DNA of 64,000 nucleotides from Eubacterium sp. AF36-5BH. Its GTDB lineage: Bacteria; Bacillota; Clostridia; Lachnospirales; Lachnospiraceae. Position numbers and translations under genes: made by a program. Positions 8,804 through 18,264 of this stretch are shown one piece after another (position 1 is the first letter of the stretch; each line of letters opens with the position of its first letter). A model generated the notes under the pieces. That model searched no databases. It was given only the letters and a program-made list of their open reading frames with translations, and was not told where the DNA came from. The DNA lies in the NCBI RefSeq assembly GCF_003460505.1, contig NZ_QTVG01000002.1, positions 210,174 through 274,173 of the forward strand. Reading direction: 5' to 3'.

Positions 8804-8983
8804 ATGAGTCAGTTACCAAAGGATCCTGTAATGCTGCTTAGCGTAGTTAATACAAATCTTAGAGATTTTTATTTAAGTCTTGATGAATTTTGTAACGCAA
8901 AAGATGCAGATAAGAATGAAATAGTTAATGCATTATCAGCAATAGGATATGAATATAATGAGGAAAGTAATCAGTTTAAATAA
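8804..8983 (+). CDS. DUF4250 small protein
   Basis: 59 residues: MSQLPKDPVMLLSVVNTNLR then a DFY..LDEFC segment, a helix starting DADKNEIV, and GYEYNEESNQF at the end. The PKDPVMLLSVVNT...L..FY and YEYN...NQF signatures are those of DUF4250, a short family of unknown function common in Clostridia and Bacteroidetes. The layout resembles a small helical domain. It has a TGGAGG ribosome site 8 bases before the ATG and ends just before a strong bidirectional terminator. Confidence 0.8.
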   Translation: MSQLPKDPVMLLSVVNTNLRDFYLSLDEFCNAKDADKNEIVNALSAIGYEYNEESNQFK

Positions 8984-8992
8984 AGATTACAT

Positions 8993-9045
8993 AAAAAGTG
9001 GGTATTTATTACGAATGACTGTAATAAATACCCACTTTTTTATAT
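8993..9045. terminator. Bidirectional terminator between convergent genes
   Basis: A perfect 20-bp stem (8993-9012 with 9021-9040), loop GAATGACT, A-run on one side and T-run on the other. It can end both the DUF4250 transcript (plus) and the citrate synthase transcript (minus). Confidence 0.9.
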
Positions 9046-9064
9046 CTTATAATATTAAGAAAAA

Positions 9065-10450
9065 TTAGCTTTTTCTACGTTTGCTTAATGGAACATATTT
9101 TGTTGGTTCAGCAACATTCTTATATGCAGGACGAATAATTTTACCTGCATTAATGATTTCTTCAATTCTATGAGCACTCCAACCTGACATTCTTGCAGCT
9201 GCAAAAAGAGGTGTATATAATTCATCAGGCAGGCCTAACATTGAATATACAAATCCGCTGTAGAAGTCTACATTGGCACTTACAACTTTTTTACGTTTAT
9301 GTGCTTTTGAAATTACATCAGGTGCAAGACGTTCAACATTCTTGTATAATGCTAATTCATCAGTACGACCTTTTTCAACAGCAAGCTTTTCTGTAAACTG
9401 TTTAAGAAGAATTGCTCTAGGATCAGATATGGCGTAAACTGCATGTCCAATACCGTAAATAAGACCTGACTTATCGTACAGTCTCTTATCAAGTATACCA
9501 CGAAGATATTTCTTGATTTCTTCATCGTCATTCCAATCATTAACAGCTTCCTTCATGTTGTCAAACATACGCTTAACCTTTACGTTAGCACCACCATGTC
9601 TAGGACCTTTTAAAGAACCAAGAGAAGCAGCAATGGCTGAATATGTATCAGTACCTGATGAAGATACAACGTGAGTAGTGAAAGTAGAATTGTTACCACC
9701 ACCATGCTCAGCGTGTAATACTAAAGCTAAATCTAATATTTTGGCTTCCAGTTTTGTGTATGTACTGTTTGGTCTAAGCAGTCTTAAAATATTTTCAGCT
9801 GTCGAAAGATTTGGATCTGGATTAATAATATGCAAGTCATCACCATAATGATAATGTCTCATTGCGTGATAACTGTAAACAGATATTAATGGAACTCTTG
9901 AAATAAGACTGATACACTGTCTTACAACATTTGGTATGGATGTGTCATCGGGATTGTCATCCCATGAATAAAGAGATAAAACACATCTTGCCAATTGGTT
10001 CATCATATCTGAACTTGGTGCTTTCATTATAATATCTCTAACAAAAGTAGCAGGCAATGTTCTGTATTCTGCAATTACTTTATTAAAATTTTCTAATCTG
10101 CGGGCTGTTGGTAATTCGCCAAATAAAAGAAGATATGTAACTTCCTCAAATCCAAAACGGTCTTCTTTAATAAAACCATTAACAATATCATTTATATCAA
10201 TTCCACGATAAAACAATCTACCTTCACAAGGAACAGATTTACCATCGACAATATCAAATGAGTGAACATCACCGATTTCTGTTAGCCCTGTAAGAACACC
10301 CTGACCACCTTTTTCACGAAGACCACTTTTTACGTTGTATTTGTCATATAAAGCAGGGTCAATACATGAATTAGTTATGCATCGGTCAGCATATTTGTTT
10401 ATTTGTGGCATTAATTTTTCTTCGTCTACATGTTTACGAATATTTGGCAT
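9065..10450 (-). CDS. Citrate synthase
   Basis: 461 residues. Catalytic elements are present: HAEHGGGNNST (first His), GIGHAVYAISDPRA (second His), and the NVDFYSGF aspartate, with a KGPRHGGAN CoA-binding motif. It condenses acetyl-CoA and oxaloacetate to citrate, which in an anaerobe of this type chiefly feeds 2-oxoglutarate and glutamate synthesis; gdhA is elsewhere in the window. It has an N-terminal extension of about 40 residues before the core, giving a length above the usual 370-430. It is monocistronic, with its own minus-strand promoter and a GGAGG site. Methylcitrate synthase is less likely but not excluded. Confidence 0.9.
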   Translation of the reverse strand: MPNIRKHVDEEKLMPQINKYADRCITNSCIDPALYDKYNVKSGLREKGGQGVLTGLTEIGDVHSFDIVDGKSVPCEGRLFYRGIDINDIVNGFIKEDRFGFEEVTYLLLFGELPTARRLENFNKVIAEYRTLPATFVRDIIMKAPSSDMMNQLARCVLSLYSWDDNPDDTSIPNVVRQCISLISRVPLISVYSYHAMRHYHYGDDLHIINPDPNLSTAENILRLLRPNSTYTKLEAKILDLALVLHAEHGGGNNSTFTTHVVSSSGTDTYSAIAASLGSLKGPRHGGANVKVKRMFDNMKEAVNDWNDDEEIKKYLRGILDKRLYDKSGLIYGIGHAVYAISDPRAILLKQFTEKLAVEKGRTDELALYKNVERLAPDVISKAHKRKKVVSANVDFYSGFVYSMLGLPDELYTPLFAAARMSGWSAHRIEEIINAGKIIRPAYKNVAEPTKYVPLSKRRKS

Positions 10451-10803
10451 AAAATGTGCCTCCTCTCTGTAACAATAAAATATGTAATTATGTAAAAATT
10501 AATAAAAGTAATTAATCTGCTAAATAAAATTAAATGGCAGGTTAATTAAATAAATAAACTGTAATGAGATTTGTACTTTCACAGTTTAACACTTTAATTA
10601 AGTATTTTACCATAAAATAGCATTTTTCTCAATGAGTGTTAAAAATATAGATTATTTCTTCATATTCTTATTTTTATGTGGTAGAATATGTAGGAATATG
10701 GGGTTATATACCCTAATATAAATGATTATGCAGAATCAAGAGACGAAATCTTTTGAAAATGTAATTATTTTAGTTAAAAAAATTAGAACAAAAGAGGCAA
10801 AAT
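10451..10803. other. Divergent intergenic region citrate synthase / rarA
   Basis: 353 bases, very AT-rich. It holds the minus-strand promoter for citrate synthase (10604-10632). On the plus strand there is an extended -10-like TGGTAGAAT near 10680-10687 with only a weak -35, and a short dyad GGGT-TATAT-ACCC near 10701-10713. No ORF or riboswitch was recognised. Confidence 0.5.
10604..10632 (-). promoter_or_regulatory. Promoter of citrate synthase
   Basis: Read on the minus strand: TTGAGA (10632-10627), 17-base spacer, TAAAAT (10609-10604). The leader to the start codon is about 150 bases. Confidence 0.7.
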
Positions 10804-12120
10804 ATGGATATTTTTGACTATGCAAGAAATATAAATAGCGAAAAAGAATCACCTTTGGCAAGTAGATTAAGACCGACTACTTTAGAAGAGGTTGTAGGTC
10901 AGGAACATATAATTGGCAAAGGCAAATTGTTATATAGAGCAATTAAAGCTGACAAGATAAGTTCAGTAATCTTTTACGGCCCTCCGGGAACGGGAAAAAC
11001 TACATTGGCGAAAGTAATTGCAAATACTACAAGTGCAGAATTTACACAGCTTAATGCAACTGTAGCAGGGAAAAAAGATATGGAAGAAGTTGTTGAAAAA
11101 GCCAAAAACAACATGGCAATGAGTGGTAAGAAAACAATTCTTTTTGTAGATGAGATTCACAGATTTAATAAGGGACAGCAGGATTATCTGTTACCTTTTG
11201 TAGAAGATGGAACGGTAATCTTAATAGGTGCAACAACTGAAAATCCATATTTTGAAGTAAACACAGCTTTAATATCAAGATCAATTATTTTTGAACTACA
11301 ACCACTTACGGCAGATAATATTAAAACGCTTATATATAGAGCTGTTAATGATGCAGAAAAAGGTATGGGTGTGTACAATGCGATTATTGACGATGAGGCA
11401 GTAGGCTTCTTAGCAGAACTTTCAAATGGTGATGCAAGAACTGCCCTTAATGCAGTGGAACTGGGAGTTTTAACAACTGATCCAAGTGAAGATGGAAAGA
11501 TTCACATAACCCTGCAGGTAGCAGAACAGTGTATTCAAAAAAGAGCCCTTAGATATGACAAAGGTGGAGATAATCATTACGATACTATTTCTGCATTTAT
11601 AAAAAGTATGCGAGGTTCTGATCCTGACGCAGCAGTGTATTATCTGGCAAAAATGCTTTATGCAGGAGAAAGTGTTGATTTTATAGCAAGAAGAATTATG
11701 ATTTGTGCTGCAGAGGATGTGGGACTTGCCAATCCACAGGCGTTAGTTGTTGCAACATCTGCGGCTGATGCAGTTCACAGAGTGGGTATGCCTGAAGCGC
11801 AGATTATTTTATCAGAAGCTGTTATTTACGTGGCAACTTCTCCAAAAAGCAATGCGGCATGCAATGCAATTTTTAGTGCCATGTCTACTGTTAAGAATAC
11901 AACAACAGAGAAGGTGCCAACTCATTTAATGGATGCACATTATAAGGGTTCAGCGAAACTTGGACATGGAATAGGTTATAAATATGCTCACGATTATCCA
12001 AATCATTATGTGGACCAGCAGTATTTACCTGATGGTTTGGTGGGAACCAGATTTTATGAACCCGGTGATTTAGGATATGAGCAGGAAGTAAAAGAGTATT
12101 TTAAGCTAATAGGAAAATAA
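10804..12120 (+). CDS. rarA: Replication-associated recombination protein A (RarA/MgsA AAA+ ATPase)
   Basis: 438 residues. N-terminal SPLASRLRPTTLEEVVGQEH, Walker A GPPGTGKTT near residue 58, Walker B ILFVDEIHRF near 112, sensor GATTENPYF, and the C-terminal tetramerisation part with RIMICAAEDVGLANP and HLMDAHYKG. These are diagnostic of RarA (related to clamp loaders). It acts at stalled replication forks. Ribosome site AGAGGC precedes ATG 10804. Seventeen bases separate it from the DUF5717 gene, so it heads or shares that operon. Confidence 0.95.
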   Translation: MDIFDYARNINSEKESPLASRLRPTTLEEVVGQEHIIGKGKLLYRAIKADKISSVIFYGPPGTGKTTLAKVIANTTSAEFTQLNATVAGKKDMEEVVEKAKNNMAMSGKKTILFVDEIHRFNKGQQDYLLPFVEDGTVILIGATTENPYFEVNTALISRSIIFELQPLTADNIKTLIYRAVNDAEKGMGVYNAIIDDEAVGFLAELSNGDARTALNAVELGVLTTDPSEDGKIHITLQVAEQCIQKRALRYDKGGDNHYDTISAFIKSMRGSDPDAAVYYLAKMLYAGESVDFIARRIMICAAEDVGLANPQALVVATSAADAVHRVGMPEAQIILSEAVIYVATSPKSNAACNAIFSAMSTVKNTTTEKVPTHLMDAHYKGSAKLGHGIGYKYAHDYPNHYVDQQYLPDGLVGTRFYEPGDLGYEQEVKEYFKLIGK

Positions 12121-12137
12121 TTTTTGAGGTAATTTAA

Positions 12138-15100
12138 TTGAAAGTATTAATGGAAAGACTTGCATCAGGTAATGTTTCATACGAAATTGCCGATGCTTTA
12201 ATATCTGAAAATAAAATAACTGTTGAACTGGATGCTGATGAAACTATTGAAGGTGACATTGCAATTGTTGGAAAAAACTCAATGGACATAAAAGGGATTG
12301 CGTATTCTTCAGACAGCCATTTTGTGTTTAGATACAATCAGTTTAACGGTATAAAAAATAGATTACATTATATTATAAATGGGAAAAATCTTGTACCAAA
12401 CAAAGTGTGTATAGGAAAAATAAATATAATAACAACAGCAGGTGAATTTGAGATACCTTTTGAAATAAAAGTAAAAGAAAGGGAAATTGTTACAGAAATA
12501 GGAGTGCTAAAAACACTTGAGGACTTTGTGGAATACGTTAGAACTAATTATGACGAAGCCTTGATTTTGTTTATTTCAAAGGAATTTTCTGAATATTTCT
12601 TAAAGGGTGATAATCATGGTATAGCTCTCTATAAGCAGTTAATGAGAAACGCAAATAGAGATGTTGCCTTAGAAGAATTCATGGTTGCAATGGGCTTAAA
12701 AGAACCTGTAAAAATATCATTAAAAAGTGAAACAAAAGAATATGAGAATTTAACAGACAATTATGGTGACACATTAATTATTACAAGAAACACATGGGGC
12801 TATGCCGAAATTGATGTGGAATTAGAGGGAGAGTTTTTCTATAACTGTAAGGAAAGAATTACAAGTGAACAGTTTAACGGAAAGACAATGGAATATTCTT
12901 ATTATTTAAACACTGCAAAGCTTCATTGTGGCATGAATGAAGGAAAGATTATTTTTAAAACAGCAGGTGGAAAAGAAGAATACAAGGTTGTTGTAAAGAA
13001 TCCCAAAAATGACAACAGTGATTATATAAAGCTAAGAACAACAGACGGTTTCTTAATAAAGAATTATTTGAAATTCAGAACAGGTAACATAACAGGCAGA
13101 AAGTGGATTGATGATGCGGCAGATATTGCTGAACAGAGATTAACTGTAGATAACAGTGATATTACAGGTAATCTGTTAAAGGCGCAGGTGGCTATTCTTA
13201 ATAACAACAAAGAACTTGCCAAGTTAGCATTAGATGAGTCAGCTAAATATATTCAAGACAGCAATCCTAAAAATGTAATTGCCTACTGTTATTATTTATA
13301 TCTGGCAGCTTTGTACAAGAACGAATATGACTTTACAAATGAAGCTAAGAAAAAAATAGAACAGTATTATGAGGGTGGTCACGATAACTGGCAGATACTT
13401 TGGATTTTATTTAATATGGACAGCAGATATGACGAAAATCCAAGTCTTAAATACACATTAATTAAAAGAATGTTTAATAAAGGCTGTACAAGTCCTGTTA
13501 TGTATTATGAAGCTGCTAAAATCATTAATAAGCAGCCTGAACTTCTTCGTGTAATGAACAGATTTGAAATTCAGGTTTTAAACTTTGCAGGAAAATATTC
13601 AATGGTAAAAGTAGAGCTTGCAAAGCAGGCAGCTGACCTTATGAATAGCGAGAGAAGTTTTAAGCCGTTATATATTGATATTTTAAGCAGAATTTATAAA
13701 GAAACTAAGGACAATGAAGTTTTAACTTCAATATGCAGTGAAATAATTAACAGCGGAAAAATCAATAATGAATATTTTAAGTGGTTAAGAGAAGGTGTAA
13801 GAAAAGAATTAAAAATTACTAACCTTTATGAATACTACATATATTCAATAGACATTAACAGTTATGAACCACTGGAGAAAACAGCCTACAAATATTTTTC
13901 TTATGGTACAGATACATTGGTTTATAACAAAGATTATTTTTATGCCAATATGCTTGAAAACTTAGGAAAAAATGATGAACTATATCCTAAGTACAAAGCC
14001 GGCTTGGAGAAATATGTAACAGAACAGTTGCTTAAAGGAAACAACAATATACATTTAAAGAGAATATATTCGTATATATTAGATGATGAATTTTTAGATG
14101 GTAACTTAGATGAATATATGCCTGGAATTATGAACACTTATAGAATGAAGGTTAATAATCAGGACATAACAAATGTTATTGTTTCCCACAAAGAAGTGGA
14201 AAGTATACAGAGCATGCCATTAACAGATGGTGAAGCGTATATTACATTGTATACAAAAGAGCCGGTAATTGTTTTCATTAATCATAGTGGAAAAGTATTA
14301 GCAGATGTAGATTATACCATGGAAAAAATGGAGGTTACGGCACCACTTACAAAGACAGGCAATAATCTAATGACAATGCTATGTCAGTTAGAAGATGTTA
14401 TGGATTCTCCTGAAAAATATGTAGGGCAGGTTGTACAGCTTAAAGAAATAGAAGAATCTGACACATTAACAGTTGAGTTTAAAAATTACTTAAAAGAGTT
14501 TATTGTTGACTATTATTACAAGGAATTTGATAAGGGACAGTTTGATGACTATATACTTGAGTTTGACATGGAAGAGTTGTCAATGGCATCAAGAAACAAG
14601 TTACTTGAAATTCTAATTAAAAAAGAACTTTGGGAAAAGGTTATGCCATATTTAGATAAGTATGGTTATTTGTCAATTAACGAAGGTCTTTTAGAAAAAG
14701 TCTGCAGGCATTATGTTGCAGAACAACACTACAGTGAAAATGAATTATTAACAGAAATCTGTGGTTATGTATTTGAGAAAGGCTGTACGGATGAAGCTGT
14801 TCTTAAATACATGGCAAAATACTATAATTCAGGAACAGAGAATTTGTACAAACTTTATACTCAAATGAAAGTAATGAATATAACAGACAATGAATTTGTA
14901 GAAAAATTACTTGTACATGTTATTTTTGAAGGACAGGTTAATGACAGATTATATGAATTGTATAAAGAGTATATAAAAGGCGTAACAAGAACAGTAATAA
15001 GAAAAGCATTTTACAGTTATGTAACATACAATTATTTTGTTAAAAAAATCCAATGTCCGGATAGTGTTTGGGAGATTTTGGAACAGGAATATTTTAACGG

Positions 15101-15674
15101 GTTGGCAACACCTGTTATTGTTAAAATAGCTTTTGTGGAAAAAATGTCCTCAAAAACTAATATTACTGAAAGACAAATTAAAATTTGTGAAGGATTAATA
15201 AAGAGTCTTGTTAAGGATAAGATTATTTTTCAGTTTTATAAAAAGTTTAACAGATGGTTTAAAATACCATTTGACTTAATAGACAAAACAATAATTGATT
15301 ATAGAACTAATCCAAAACACAGAGTTAATATTGTTTATACAATTAACAAAAACGGTGGTGAACAGGTAGAAAATACTGAAGAAATGAATAGCATTTATCC
15401 GGGGATTTTTACAAAGAATATCATTATGTTCTATGGGGAAAAAATTACTTACAAGATTTTGGAATATTCTGATGAGTATCCTTATGGAAAAGAAGTTGCA
15501 ACTGACTCAATATGTATTAGTGAGAAAAATACATACAATGATGAAAGTAGATTTGGAATGATTAACAGTATGATGATATGCCGAAAAATTGGAAGAGAAG
15601 ACGCAGCGAGAGAAATGATGCAGTCTTATCAATTGTGTAAGGAAGCAGGTAGAGAAATATTCAAATTACTATAA
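12138..15674 (+). CDS. DUF5717-type large protein of unknown function
   Basis: 1178 residues with no signal peptide or membrane segment. I recognise it as the DUF5717 family on general appearance and neighbourhood. The N-terminal third (about 1-300) alternates beta-rich stretches that look like two sandwich domains (MDIKGIAYSSDSHFVF; WGYAEIDVELEG). The middle (about 320-1000) is helical, like a solenoid of TPR-type repeats, interrupted near 675-760 by another beta segment. The C-terminus ends in a beta patch and helices. TTG start at 12138 is chosen because GAGGT sits at 12125; the next ATG at 12150 is too far. It is followed by an Hsp70-like gene and a TPR gene in tight order. Function unknown. 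Confidence 0.75.
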   Translation: MKVLMERLASGNVSYEIADALISENKITVELDADETIEGDIAIVGKNSMDIKGIAYSSDSHFVFRYNQFNGIKNRLHYIINGKNLVPNKVCIGKINIITTAGEFEIPFEIKVKEREIVTEIGVLKTLEDFVEYVRTNYDEALILFISKEFSEYFLKGDNHGIALYKQLMRNANRDVALEEFMVAMGLKEPVKISLKSETKEYENLTDNYGDTLIITRNTWGYAEIDVELEGEFFYNCKERITSEQFNGKTMEYSYYLNTAKLHCGMNEGKIIFKTAGGKEEYKVVVKNPKNDNSDYIKLRTTDGFLIKNYLKFRTGNITGRKWIDDAADIAEQRLTVDNSDITGNLLKAQVAILNNNKELAKLALDESAKYIQDSNPKNVIAYCYYLYLAALYKNEYDFTNEAKKKIEQYYEGGHDNWQILWILFNMDSRYDENPSLKYTLIKRMFNKGCTSPVMYYEAAKIINKQPELLRVMNRFEIQVLNFAGKYSMVKVELAKQAADLMNSERSFKPLYIDILSRIYKETKDNEVLTSICSEIINSGKINNEYFKWLREGVRKELKITNLYEYYIYSIDINSYEPLEKTAYKYFSYGTDTLVYNKDYFYANMLENLGKNDELYPKYKAGLEKYVTEQLLKGNNNIHLKRIYSYILDDEFLDGNLDEYMPGIMNTYRMKVNNQDITNVIVSHKEVESIQSMPLTDGEAYITLYTKEPVIVFINHSGKVLADVDYTMEKMEVTAPLTKTGNNLMTMLCQLEDVMDSPEKYVGQVVQLKEIEESDTLTVEFKNYLKEFIVDYYYKEFDKGQFDDYILEFDMEELSMASRNKLLEILIKKELWEKVMPYLDKYGYLSINEGLLEKVCRHYVAEQHYSENELLTEICGYVFEKGCTDEAVLKYMAKYYNSGTENLYKLYTQMKVMNITDNEFVEKLLVHVIFEGQVNDRLYELYKEYIKGVTRTVIRKAFYSYVTYNYFVKKIQCPDSVWEILEQEYFNGLATPVIVKIAFVEKMSSKTNITERQIKICEGLIKSLVKDKIIFQFYKKFNRWFKIPFDLIDKTIIDYRTNPKHRVNIVYTINKNGGEQVENTEEMNSIYPGIFTKNIIMFYGEKITYKILEYSDEYPYGKEVATDSICISEKNTYNDESRFGMINSMMICRKIGREDAAREMMQSYQLCKEAGREIFKLL

Positions 15675-15732
15675 ATTATTGTAGAAAACACAGAAATATA
15701 TTTGAGATACAAAAACAAGGGAGGAATGAAAG

Positions 15733-16965
15733 TTGGCAAAAGAAATAATTTTAGGAATTGATTTTTCAAGAGATTATTCACAACTATCATATTTAGATGA
15801 TACAGGAAAACCAAAGTCGGTTAGTATAGGAACAGAAAATAACTATCTTATACCAACTGCTGTTTGCTTTAACAGTGAACTAAAAGAGTGGTCTGCAGGA
15901 GATGAGGCAATAAACAAAAGCCACAGTGAAAACAGCAGACTGATTAGGGAACTACCTTTATTATTTAATGAGGATACAGAAGAAGATGTAGGGAAAATAA
16001 TGACGGTTTTCTTTGCATATTTATTGAAACTTGCAGTTAATCAATGTAATGGAAGACTTATAAAAAATATTTTAGTAACTGTTGAGGAAGTTAATCAAAA
16101 TGTACTAAAAGGCATAAAAGAAGTTTTGACTGACCTAGGTTACCAGAAAGATGATATCAGAGTAATAAGTCATTCAGAAAGTTTTGTTTATTATACACTT
16201 AATCAGAATAAAGATATTTGGATTAACAAAGTTCTGTTTTTGGAGTTAAACGAATATGAATTTGCCTGCAGACGTTTAGAGGTTGTAAGAGGTCGTGAAC
16301 CACATGTTGCCGATGTAAAAGTAGAAGATTTAAGTAATCTTTTTGACTTGGAAATGGCAAAAAAAGACATTCATTCATGTGATAGAATTTTGGCAGATTA
16401 CATGGATGAGTTATTAAAGAAACATGTAGTTTCAGGAATTTATTTGTCAGGTGCAGGTTTTTATCTTGATGGCTGGCAGAAGACTCTTCAGACAATCTGC
16501 AGAAACAGAAGAGTATTCAAAGGTAATAATTTAATTGTAAAAGGTGCGGCATACGGAGCAAAAGAATGTTTCCTGCCACCTACTCTTGATAAATATCTTA
16601 TTTCATGTAAAGGAAGAACAAGAGTAAAGATAACAATGGCTGTAGAATACAAAGGTAAGGACAGTAACATAACCTTATCAAACATTGGAGATTACTGGTA
16701 TGATGCAACATCGAAAATGGAATGCATTATGGAAAAGCCAACAAAAGCAGTTTTTGAAATTCAGGATTTAATTAATCATTCTAACGATACATTCAAAATT
16801 GACTTAAGGGATTTTCCTGAAAGAGAGCCCAACACCACAAGAATAGAAGTTGATTTCAGATATGTGGAAGAAAACAAATTTGAAATAACAATAAAAGATT
16901 TAGGCTTCGGTGACTTTTTTGAAAGTTCAGGTATGACTGTCACAAGAGAAGTGACTTTACAGTAA
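15733..16965 (+). CDS. Degenerate Hsp70/actin-fold ATPase-like protein (DUF5716-type)
   Basis: 410 residues. The N-terminus EIILGIDFSRDYSQLSYLDD corresponds to the phosphate-1 loop of DnaK (GIDLGTTNS), and GIYLSGAGFYLDG near 240 resembles the adenosine motif. The central phosphate-2 loop (DLGGGT in DnaK) is replaced by LFLELNEYEF, so hydrolysis may be lost. There is no classical substrate-binding domain; the C-terminal ~110 residues are beta-rich. TTG start at 15733, with GGGAGG at 15719. It lies between the DUF5717 and TPR genes, suggesting the three act together, perhaps as a chaperone or scaffold. Assignment is by motif and context. Confidence 0.7.
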   Translation: MAKEIILGIDFSRDYSQLSYLDDTGKPKSVSIGTENNYLIPTAVCFNSELKEWSAGDEAINKSHSENSRLIRELPLLFNEDTEEDVGKIMTVFFAYLLKLAVNQCNGRLIKNILVTVEEVNQNVLKGIKEVLTDLGYQKDDIRVISHSESFVYYTLNQNKDIWINKVLFLELNEYEFACRRLEVVRGREPHVADVKVEDLSNLFDLEMAKKDIHSCDRILADYMDELLKKHVVSGIYLSGAGFYLDGWQKTLQTICRNRRVFKGNNLIVKGAAYGAKECFLPPTLDKYLISCKGRTRVKITMAVEYKGKDSNITLSNIGDYWYDATSKMECIMEKPTKAVFEIQDLINHSNDTFKIDLRDFPEREPNTTRIEVDFRYVEENKFEITIKDLGFGDFFESSGMTVTREVTLQ

Positions 16966-16990
16966 ATCATGGAAAGGCAAGGTACAAAAC

Positions 16991-17770
16991 GTGAACTATA
17001 TTAGATTATGTACAACTCATTGTGATAAACCTTTTTACATAAAAGAAGTAAATAAAAATATTTATTCAATTGAGGAATTAAGTTATTATCTGTACAATTA
17101 TCTGTATTTAATTGATGACAAATTTTTTAGTGATGAGTTAATAGATTACATCGACAAGGATTTAAAGCAGCATAATATTGCAGCAGGCATAAAACAGATA
17201 ATTGCTAATGAAGGTGAAATTGGTGAGAAGATTGCTTATGTTATAAAGAACTCAGAGTATTTTACAGATAAAATGGCTGAAAAGCTGGGTAATCATTTAG
17301 AGGCTCTTTGCTCAAAAACAGCAGCAGAAAGATGGAAGGCAAAAGCTGACATTCTAATGGATACTGAAAAATATAACATGGCAATAACTTATTATAACAA
17401 CATATTAAGTAAGGCAATTAACAATGATTTGCCAGAGAGATTTTATGGTGATGTGTACAACAACTTAGGTGTTGCCTATGCAAGACTTTTTGAGTATGAA
17501 CAGGCAGCAGCAGCTTTTAGAAGTGCTTACAGATTAAACAAAACCAACGAATCTTTAGAATCAATTATTATGTGTGATCTTATTACAGATAACGACAAAA
17601 GATTGAAAATAGACCAAAACAAATATTCAGTAACTGACACTGTTGTAAACAGACTTCGTTCCGAACTTATAAAAATGAAAGTGGAAATTCAGTCAGATTG
17701 GGATAAGGAAAAAGAAGAGGATTTTATAAGAAAATGTCAGAAAGAATATATTGTAGAAATTAATAGTTAA
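16991..17770 (+). CDS. TPR-domain protein, third gene of the DUF5717 module
   Basis: 259 residues, soluble. A short N-terminal beta/helical part carries the pattern YSIEELSYYLYNYLYLIDD. From about 115 to 200 there are TPR-like helices (WKAKADILMDTEKYNMAITYYNN is split over two helices; then YNNLGVAYARLFEYEQAAAA and FRSAYRLN). The C-terminal ~50 residues are charged and helical. GTG start at 16991 after a weak AAGGCAAGG; it begins 25 bases after the Hsp70-like gene. Within the module it could be an adaptor, as TPR proteins are for Hsp70s, but that is inference. A terminator follows at 17798. Confidence 0.75.
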   Translation: MNYIRLCTTHCDKPFYIKEVNKNIYSIEELSYYLYNYLYLIDDKFFSDELIDYIDKDLKQHNIAAGIKQIIANEGEIGEKIAYVIKNSEYFTDKMAEKLGNHLEALCSKTAAERWKAKADILMDTEKYNMAITYYNNILSKAINNDLPERFYGDVYNNLGVAYARLFEYEQAAAAFRSAYRLNKTNESLESIIMCDLITDNDKRLKIDQNKYSVTDTVVNRLRSELIKMKVEIQSDWDKEKEEDFIRKCQKEYIVEINS

Positions 17771-17797
17771 AATTTCGAAGATTATATTGAATGAAAA

Positions 17798-17823
17798 AGC
17801 ACCCTCAAATGAGGGTGCTGAAT
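17798..17823 (+). terminator. Terminator of the rarA-DUF5717 operon
   Basis: Perfect 9-bp stem AGCACCCTC / GAGGGTGCT (17798-17806, 17811-17819) with tetraloop AAAT. The T-tract is poor, so termination may be incomplete. Confidence 0.65.
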
Positions 17824-17930
17824 TTGTTATGAGTATTGTTATTTGTATATAATGATTTTATTCTAAGTTACTTATTTTTAAACGTAGAATTCGGTCAACT
17901 TTATATTTGCATGAAACATATGAGATTGAC

Positions 17931-18121
17931 TCAAAAGTTTTTTATGACTACCCCTTGCGTATAATCGGGAACATACATCGCAAGCTTTTTTGATAATGTA
18001 GGGCTACTACTTGTTTTACTACCAATTGAATAGCCGTACATTTTTGGCTTGTTGGCGTTGCATTGTCCTGCCCACAATTTTCCTTTAGCGTATGTAAGAT
18101 AATTTTAGATAAATTTTTCAT
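17931..18121 (-). pseudogene. Small ORF or frameshifted gene remnant
   Basis: On the minus strand a strong AGGAGGAGGT site (18127-18136) precedes ATG 18121, which opens a 57-residue frame (MKNLSKIILHTLKENCGQ...) ending at 17948. From about 18090 the next frame reads more like protein: LTYAKGKLWAGQCNANKPKM, then YGYSIGSKTSS and YVPDYTQGVVIKNF, stopping at 17931. The simplest reading is one short gene with a frameshift, or a remnant. I recognise no family in either frame, and the 57-residue product could instead be a genuine small peptide. Confidence 0.35.
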
Positions 18122-18199
18122 AACATACCTCCTCCTGCGTAAATATATCACAAAATAAATATAAAAGTTAAATTAATTGATGTGTTAAGTGGAAATTAG

Positions 18200-18228
18200 T
18201 TTAAATGTTATAGAAAATGTGATATTAT
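18200..18228 (+). promoter_or_regulatory. Promoter of the acyltransferase gene
   Basis: TTTAAA (18200-18205), 17-base spacer, TATTAT (18223-18228), 36 bases before the start codon. Confidence 0.55.
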
Positions 18229-18264
18229 ATGCTGATAGGACAAATATGAGAGATATAGGGAAAT

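Larger units (their letters stand above)
17824..18264. other. Intergenic region with one small minus-strand ORF
   Basis: 440 AT-rich bases between the terminator and the acyltransferase gene. It contains the small possibly frameshifted ORF at 17931-18121 and the plus-strand promoter at 18200-18228. Nothing else was recognised. Confidence 0.5.

Noticed and set aside
17880..17900. Third copy of the duplicated element suggested by CGTAGAAT
   Set aside because: Only eight bases match and neither the core nor the flanking stems are present.
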